Under the pieces are notes generated by a model, which worked only from the letters and a program-made list of their open reading frames with translations, did not search any database and had not been told where the DNA came from. Shown piece after piece: positions 58,882 through 64,000 of a DNA stretch of 64,000 bases. The stretch covers positions 27,648-91,647 of the forward strand of contig PGYV01000012.1 in the NCBI GenBank assembly GCA_002839855.1, read 5' to 3'. The stretch's first letter is position 1. Every line of letters begins with the position of its first letter. Origin of the DNA: Candidatus Goldiibacteriota bacterium HGW-Goldbacteria-1. GTDB taxonomy: Bacteria > Oederibacteriota > PGYV01. Made by a program: the position numbers and the translations under genes.

Positions 58882-59694
58882 TTAAATTTCCACTTCCATG
58901 CCTTCTTTTACCGCGAAAGCTTTTGGAAATCTTACCTGCGCCATTGCCTGAATTTCATCTATCTGGTCATCCGTGTGTTCGGGGGCGTGGTGGCAAAGGT
59001 GAACTTCTTTTGCCCCTGATAACTGGGCTACCTTAATACCTTCTTCATATGTGGAATGTCCCCAGCCTATGTATTTGGGGTACTCTTCCGGGGTAAACTG
59101 CGCGTCGTACATAATAATACCCGCGTCTTTTGCCAGTTTAATAAGCTTATTGTCCGGCACCGCGTAATGTTCCACGTCTGTTGCCACAACAAATGCCGAT
59201 TCCCCGGACTGTATGCGAAATCCAAGTGTGCCTGCGGGGTGATTTAATTTTGCCGTAAGTATTTTAAACGGGCCTATATTTATTTCGTCATTGTCCTGAA
59301 TTTCCGTAAAGTGAATCTTGGCCGCCATGCCGGATAGTTCTATGGGAAAATTAATAAACTGCTGCTGCTTCTTGAATACATCCTGAACGCTCTGATTATA
59401 TTTGGTTTCGCCGTAAAAGTTAATTTCATTGCCTTTAATAAACGCGGGGGTAAAAAACGGGAAACCCATAAGGTGGTCCCAGTGGTAATGCGTCATTAAG
59501 ACGTGTATTTTATGTCCGACAGGCGCTATCTTCATAAGTTCCCTTCCAAAACTTCTCATTCCCGTGCCCGTATCAATTACAAGAGTTGTGTTGGCTTCTG
59601 TAATCACAACACAGGTTGTGCTGCCGCCGTATTTATTAAAATCTTTGCCTGTAACCGGAATGGATCCCCTGACTCCGTAATATTTTATTCTCAT
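58882..59694 (-). CDS. MBL-fold metallohydrolase
   Basis: The start at 59694 has GGAGGATTG upstream and opens MRIKYYGVRGSIPVTG, the usual start of this group; an earlier ATG at 59727 lacks support. The 271-residue protein has the zinc motif THYHWDH (68-74) and later LNHPAGTLGFRI, GWGHSTYEEGI and HLCHHAPEH. These are metallo-beta-lactamase fold hydrolases; the opening is that of a phosphodiesterase-like group. The substrate is unknown. It follows recG. Confidence 0.8.
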   Translation of the reverse strand: MRIKYYGVRGSIPVTGKDFNKYGGSTTCVVITEANTTLVIDTGTGMRSFGRELMKIAPVGHKIHVLMTHYHWDHLMGFPFFTPAFIKGNEINFYGETKYNQSVQDVFKKQQQFINFPIELSGMAAKIHFTEIQDNDEINIGPFKILTAKLNHPAGTLGFRIQSGESAFVVATDVEHYAVPDNKLIKLAKDAGIIMYDAQFTPEEYPKYIGWGHSTYEEGIKVAQLSGAKEVHLCHHAPEHTDDQIDEIQAMAQVRFPKAFAVKEGMEVEI

Positions 59695-59769
59695 CAATCC
59701 TCCGCGGTTTATCATTACCTGCCGCATATAAAATAAACTGCTTTATTTTCCCTTTATTACTATAAAGTT

Positions 59770-61845
59770 TTATCCTATATTTATCAAGTCATAATTTCTG
59801 CCCGACTTATGTTTAATATTATCAATAGTTTCGTTGATTTTTCTGTGATCCATATCACAATTATCAGACACCAGCCAGTCCGCTGCCTGTTTGGCCAGTT
59901 CAAGTATTTTTCTGTCGGTTATGATATTGGCAAGCCTGAATTCCGGCAGCCCGTGCTGTTTTGTACCTAAAAAGTCGCCCGGCCCCCTAAGCGCAAGGTC
60001 TTCTTCCGCTATCTTAAAGCCGTCAGACGTGGATGTCATTACAGTAAGCCTTTTAATGGCGTCTTCGGTTGAAGGGTCGCCCACTAAAATACAGTAAGAC
60101 TGCTTGTCGCCGCGGCCCACCCTTCCGCGCAGCTGGTGAAGCTGTGACAGCCCAAAGCGTTCCGCGTGCTCTATTACCATTACAGAGGCGTTAGGAATGT
60201 CTATACCGACCTCTATTACCGTTGTGGCGGCCAGAATATGCACCTTTTTTTCCTTAAATTCGGACATTATTACATCGCGCTCCGGTTTTTTCATCTGCCC
60301 GTGCACAATGGCGGTTTTAAACGCCGGAAACCTTGATGCTATCTCTTTTTCTGATTCAATGGCGGACTTTAAATCAAGTTTTTCGGAAACATCCACAAGC
60401 GGATACACAATATATATCTGGCCGCCCTCTTTAAGGCGCTCTTCCAGAAAAGCATAAAGCCGGTCTTTTTTGGCTTCAGAAAACAAAACTGTTTTAATTG
60501 GTTTTCTTCCCGGCGGCAGTTCGTCTATTACTGACACGTCCGTGTCGCCGTAAACCGTCATTGCCAGCGTCCTTGGTATGGGGGTTGCGGTCATAATTAA
60601 TACATGCGGTTTAACCGCCGCCTTTTTAAGCAGCGCCGCGCGCTGCATAACGCCAAACCTGTGCTGTTCGTCAATGACCGCAAGGCCAAGATTTTTAAAT
60701 TCAACGGTTTCCTGTATAATTGCGTGCGTGCCTATTACTATATCTGTTTCCCCTGTTTTTAAACGCTCCAGCGCGGCTTTTTTATTTTTTGTGGCCGCCC
60801 CGCCAAGTATAAGTTCTGCTTTAATGCCGGTTCCTTCAAGTAATTTTTCCGCGGTCCTCATATGCTGTGCCGCAAGAATTTCCGTAGGCGCAAGAAAGGC
60901 CGTCTGAAATCCGCTGTCTTTGGCAATAACCGCCGCTATCATTGCCACCACGGTTTTACCGGAACCCACATCGCCCTGCAGCAGCCTGTTCATGGGCTTG
61001 CCTGAGGAGACATCTTTTTTAATCTCTTCCACCACGCGGCGCTGCGCGCCGGTAAGTTTAAACGGCATGTGCTGCCTGAATATTTCCTTAAATTCGCCCG
61101 TGATGTTAAAGATATTTCCCTGCTGCGCCTGCATCTTTTTTCTTTTCATATTAAGCGCGAACTGCACCGTAAAAAACTCATCAAAGATAAGGCGGTATTT
61201 TGCCTTTTCAAGCGAATCAAACGATTCCGGAAAATGTATCGCAAAAAGGGATTTTTGCAGCTCTTCAAGGTTAAACTTTTTTCTGAATTCTTCGGGCAGG
61301 TATTCGGTAATGTACTGCAAGTAATTATCAAGGGCAAACTTTACCATTTTTCTGAACTGCTTCTGCGTGACAGATTCCGTAAGCGGATACACGGGAACAA
61401 TTCTGTTTACGTTAACCGCGTCATTATCTTCCGGCGACGACAGTTCATATTCGGGGTTGTTTATCTGTAATACCCCCCTGAACATGTCTATCTTGCCGAA
61501 CATGATAACTTCGTCCCCTTTTTTAAACTGCTTTTCAATAAAGGGCTGATTGTACCATACGGCTGTGATATGGCCGCTTTTATCCTGAATGACGACTTTT
61601 GTAATTGTAAGTTTAAACTTTATTTTCTGCGTGGAAGCCATTACCACAATGCCGTGAACGGTTTCGTGCTGCCCCGGTATCAGTTTGGATATGGGTTTAA
61701 TTTCGCTTCTGTCAGCCCAGGCGCGCGGCGGATAGTATAAAAGGTTTCCCACATTTTCAATGCCAAGCTTTTTAAGCGCGGATGCCCGCGCGGGCCCCAC
61801 GCCTTTTAAATACTGTATTTCTTTTTCAAGCGGCGACGTGTCCAT
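59770..61845 (-). CDS. recG: ATP-dependent DNA helicase RecG
   Basis: The 691-residue protein is RecG: a wedge OB-fold (about 55-150), Walker A GDVGSGKT (291-298), DEQH box (392-395), the FGVMQRA block, and helicase motifs VIEVGIDIPNA and LRGRVGRGDKQSYCIL. It remodels stalled replication forks and Holliday junctions. The start overlaps the lptD stop by one base (TAATG). Confidence 0.95.
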   Translation of the reverse strand: MDTSPLEKEIQYLKGVGPARASALKKLGIENVGNLLYYPPRAWADRSEIKPISKLIPGQHETVHGIVVMASTQKIKFKLTITKVVIQDKSGHITAVWYNQPFIEKQFKKGDEVIMFGKIDMFRGVLQINNPEYELSSPEDNDAVNVNRIVPVYPLTESVTQKQFRKMVKFALDNYLQYITEYLPEEFRKKFNLEELQKSLFAIHFPESFDSLEKAKYRLIFDEFFTVQFALNMKRKKMQAQQGNIFNITGEFKEIFRQHMPFKLTGAQRRVVEEIKKDVSSGKPMNRLLQGDVGSGKTVVAMIAAVIAKDSGFQTAFLAPTEILAAQHMRTAEKLLEGTGIKAELILGGAATKNKKAALERLKTGETDIVIGTHAIIQETVEFKNLGLAVIDEQHRFGVMQRAALLKKAAVKPHVLIMTATPIPRTLAMTVYGDTDVSVIDELPPGRKPIKTVLFSEAKKDRLYAFLEERLKEGGQIYIVYPLVDVSEKLDLKSAIESEKEIASRFPAFKTAIVHGQMKKPERDVIMSEFKEKKVHILAATTVIEVGIDIPNASVMVIEHAERFGLSQLHQLRGRVGRGDKQSYCILVGDPSTEDAIKRLTVMTSTSDGFKIAEEDLALRGPGDFLGTKQHGLPEFRLANIITDRKILELAKQAADWLVSDNCDMDHRKINETIDNIKHKSGRNYDLINIG

Positions 61846-63902
61846 TACTGCCCCATCTGATTAAATAAAAGGTTGTAGTTAGGCGCGGCTGACGACGGTT
61901 TGTTTACCTTGAATTCCGGAAGCGCGCTTATATAAATTGTAAAGTAAACATCTTCCACCCCGTCCTGCCTTTTGGACCAGGTAAAGTAAGCTTCCCAGCA
62001 GTGGACAAACCAGGTAATGCTGTAAGAGTGCGAATAAAGCTGCTTGTTGACAAGGTCATAGCTTCTGGTGGCGGAAACTTTAAATTCTTCGGTCAGCGAA
62101 AATGAAAATCCCGTGTCAAAAGTAATAACATCCGGCACGCCGGCCTGCGGCCTTTCGTTATAATCTATCTGATTGCTTATAAAATTAGTGTGCGCGGCAA
62201 CCGTCCAGATACTGTTGTTTTTATCAGACAGGCTGAACCCGGAGCTTAAACTTTTTATCCTGTTGGCAAATATGCTGTAAGTGCCGTTTGCCGTAAAATA
62301 CGCCCCTTCAAGGTTGGTGGAAGCGTTTAAATTCAGCATGGAAAATCTGTCCCTGTCATTTTCCACTTCTTCCCTGTTTAAAAGCAGGTTGTATGACGTG
62401 GACGATGTAAGCCTTAAATTAGCAAGGCTTAACCCCGCGCTGGCGGACATTGAATTATTTGTAATACCTGTATACGGCAGGGTGTCGGCTTTGTTTAATA
62501 ACCTGGCGAAAGAATGCGATATTGTGGAATATAAAATTCCGGGGAACAGGTTTAAAGACAGCGTTTCTGATGATGTCATAGAGTTATAAAAAGCGCCCCA
62601 TTTTTTATCACGCTCCGCGTTTTCCCACCTGGAGTTTAACCCCGCGCTTGCGGAAAACGAAGCCGGCCCCATAGGCGGCAGCGACAGCTGAAGGTTTGGC
62701 ACAAAGACAGCGTAGTCGTTATACTCCGTTTCCATTAAAGGCAGCGTCCTTGAATAGTTTAAGGAGTGATTGTAATAGACCCTTGGCAGTATCTGGGCGG
62801 ATGTCATTGAATAATTTATGGACGGCAGCGTCCTGGACGCGGTGTAGTATTTTGCGGTTATTGTGTTTAACTGCTGGGAATCCGCCGCCCTTATGCCAAA
62901 AGAGTGGCCGCCAAAACTTGTGGCATAGTATATATCGGCGTCCTGCCTGTACGGGTCCACTTTGCTGTCAAGAAAGTCCTTGTTTAAATCCCTGTCGCTG
63001 GCGCTGTTAAAATTAACAGTGGCGCGCGAACGTTCGTCAAAAACATGCGAATGGCCGTAATTAACAGACCACCTGCCGGTATTGGTGATTTTTTCAAGGT
63101 TATAAAAACCGTTAAAGTGCCCTGTTGATTTTTCATTAAACCCGTAATTTAATCCAAGCGAATACCGGTTGCCCTGTTTTTCAAGGTAATCAAAACCGAC
63201 CGAACCGAAATTCAGATAATCAAGGTAAAAATTGTATTTTGTGTAAACGTACCAGCCGGAATAATCATTATGCCCAAACTTAAAATCAAAGGGCGCCTGC
63301 CTGCCTTTCAGCGGATAGGCAAAATACGGAAAATAAAACACAGGCACCATGCCTATATAAACCACGGTATTCCACGCCTCTATTTTGTCATCCTCGTAAA
63401 GGTATATCATGGATGCTTCCATGCGGTAATGGGGGTGTTCCCTGTCGCAGGTAGTGAAAACAGGCGTTTCAAGCTCCCACTTCTTTCCGTCTTTCATCAT
63501 CTTTTTGCCGCGCGCTATCCAGGGGTGCCTTAACAGATGCACGTCTTTGGTGTAAGCGGATTTTGTCTTTATGTTATAAAACATACGGTCCGTCTGCACT
63601 TTGGAATCGCCGCTTATAAAAAGCACATTGCCTTCGGCGGACACGTCCCCTGTTTCGTTGTTTATATAAATTCTGTCGGCAAAAAGGGATGTCCCTTCCT
63701 GTTTTAAGATAATATTGCCCTCGCCTGTTATTTCAGACCCGGTATCATCGTAAACAAGGGTGTCTCCGGAAATAAATAGCGGGGATGCCGTGTTGGGTTT
63801 TGAATCGGCGGAAATTGCATCGGCGCCGTACGCCGCATAAGAAAAAGCGGCGGCCATTAAGGCCGCCGCCACTGTTATTTTAAGTTTTGCATTCACACGC
63901 AC
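61845..63902 (-). CDS. lptD: LptD-like LPS-assembly outer-membrane protein
   Basis: The 685-residue protein has a signal peptide (about 1-25), an OstA/LptA-like periplasmic part (LFISGDTLVYDDTGSEITGEGNI, DNAVLFISG-like repeats), then the VYIGMVPVFYFPYFAYPLKG segment typical of LptD. A C-terminal beta-barrel with many alternating strands follows. It delivers LPS to the outer leaflet with LptE and so indicates an outer membrane. It is one base apart from recG and 10 bp from the UgpC gene end. The family is diverse, so the exact LPS type is unknown. Confidence 0.85.
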   Translation of the reverse strand: MRVNAKLKITVAAALMAAAFSYAAYGADAISADSKPNTASPLFISGDTLVYDDTGSEITGEGNIILKQEGTSLFADRIYINNETGDVSAEGNVLFISGDSKVQTDRMFYNIKTKSAYTKDVHLLRHPWIARGKKMMKDGKKWELETPVFTTCDREHPHYRMEASMIYLYEDDKIEAWNTVVYIGMVPVFYFPYFAYPLKGRQAPFDFKFGHNDYSGWYVYTKYNFYLDYLNFGSVGFDYLEKQGNRYSLGLNYGFNEKSTGHFNGFYNLEKITNTGRWSVNYGHSHVFDERSRATVNFNSASDRDLNKDFLDSKVDPYRQDADIYYATSFGGHSFGIRAADSQQLNTITAKYYTASRTLPSINYSMTSAQILPRVYYNHSLNYSRTLPLMETEYNDYAVFVPNLQLSLPPMGPASFSASAGLNSRWENAERDKKWGAFYNSMTSSETLSLNLFPGILYSTISHSFARLLNKADTLPYTGITNNSMSASAGLSLANLRLTSSTSYNLLLNREEVENDRDRFSMLNLNASTNLEGAYFTANGTYSIFANRIKSLSSGFSLSDKNNSIWTVAAHTNFISNQIDYNERPQAGVPDVITFDTGFSFSLTEEFKVSATRSYDLVNKQLYSHSYSITWFVHCWEAYFTWSKRQDGVEDVYFTIYISALPEFKVNKPSSAAPNYNLLFNQMGQ

Positions 63903-63911
63903 ATTTAAACC

Positions 63912-64000
63912 TTATACTAAAGCTATTTCGGTCTTTGGGTCAAAGAAGTGTGTCTTGTTCATGTCAAATACAAGCTCTATTTCCTGATTTACTTCAACGT
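63912..64000 (-). CDS. ABC transporter ATPase C-terminus (UgpC/MsmK type), partial
   Basis: The frame ends the gene: VEVNQEIELVFDMNKTHFFD and PKTEIALV before the stop at 63912-63914. This is the C-terminal tail of UgpC/MalK/MsmK-type sugar-ABC ATPases, where 'FDMNKxHxFD' is conserved. The ATP-binding part lies beyond the window. The full gene probably powers uptake of a sugar or glycerol phosphate. Confidence 0.75.
   Translation of the reverse strand, partial: VEVNQEIELVFDMNKTHFFDPKTEIALV

Overview
The window (about 64 kb, moderate to low G+C) comes from a diderm bacterium. It encodes an LptD-type outer-membrane LPS-assembly protein, many lipobox-bearing lipoproteins, IspE of the MEP isoprenoid pathway, RecG and SpoVG. 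Exported proteins carry very long Thr-rich 'TATxTxT' linkers, and several end in a FlgD/T9SS-like C-terminal domain. From memory this style resembles uncultured candidate phyla of the Goldbacteria kind; that placement is an inference and no marker gene here proves it. Almost every gene is on the minus strand; the one clear plus-strand protein gene is at 12979-14310.

Layout. (1) 154-8354: surface and secreted proteins, namely a domain remnant, an IgGFc-binding-like protein, a small adhesin-like protein, a beta-helix protein and a large modular GH5 cellulase with malectin and CARDB-like modules. (2) 8809-24510: accessory genes with four toxin-antitoxin-type loci (VapBC-like, AbiE, Fic, Phd/PIN), exported TPR and hypothetical proteins and beta-propeller lipoproteins. 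(3) 24511-31504: five paralogous six-bladed NHL-repeat lipoproteins with one RHS-like lipoprotein among them. (4) 31646-36333: a PIN / XRE-ImmA pair with a near-perfect promoter-operator, a CxxC/HNH-like protein, a broken HNH gene and small exported proteins. (5) 36515-51059: a 12-gene, same-strand run with gaps of 70 bp or less, built around a type I restriction-modification system. It also holds a DUF6119/TIGR04141 protein, a DUF262 + HEPN pair, a 547-residue protein with two C-terminal membrane helices, an Nmad3 protein, two GIY-YIG proteins (one with a RAMA domain) and two small membrane-linked proteins. BRO-N and YhcG/DUF1016 genes follow at 51645-53875. (6) 54678-64000: tRNA-Gln and conserved core genes: spoVG, ispE, TPR lipoprotein, cNMP-binding protein, MBL-fold hydrolase, recG, lptD and the end of a UgpC/MsmK-type ABC ATPase.

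Repeats are the second theme. A 180-290 bp MITE-like element with about 20-bp terminal inverted repeats occurs three times, once inside an HNH gene, and its right end occurs alone several more times. Short 'tags' sit directly 3' of many minus-strand genes, always in the same orientation. A 161-bp element with two hairpins occurs twice and shows a compensatory base change. GTAG-headed palindromes like REP sequences cluster around the tRNA.

How the parts may work together: regions 2, 4 and 5 look like a defence and plasticity island, regions 1 and 3 a surface/envelope set, and region 6 the chromosomal backbone. The strongest candidate for something undescribed is the DUF262-HEPN-membrane-protein trio placed between hsdS and hsdR.
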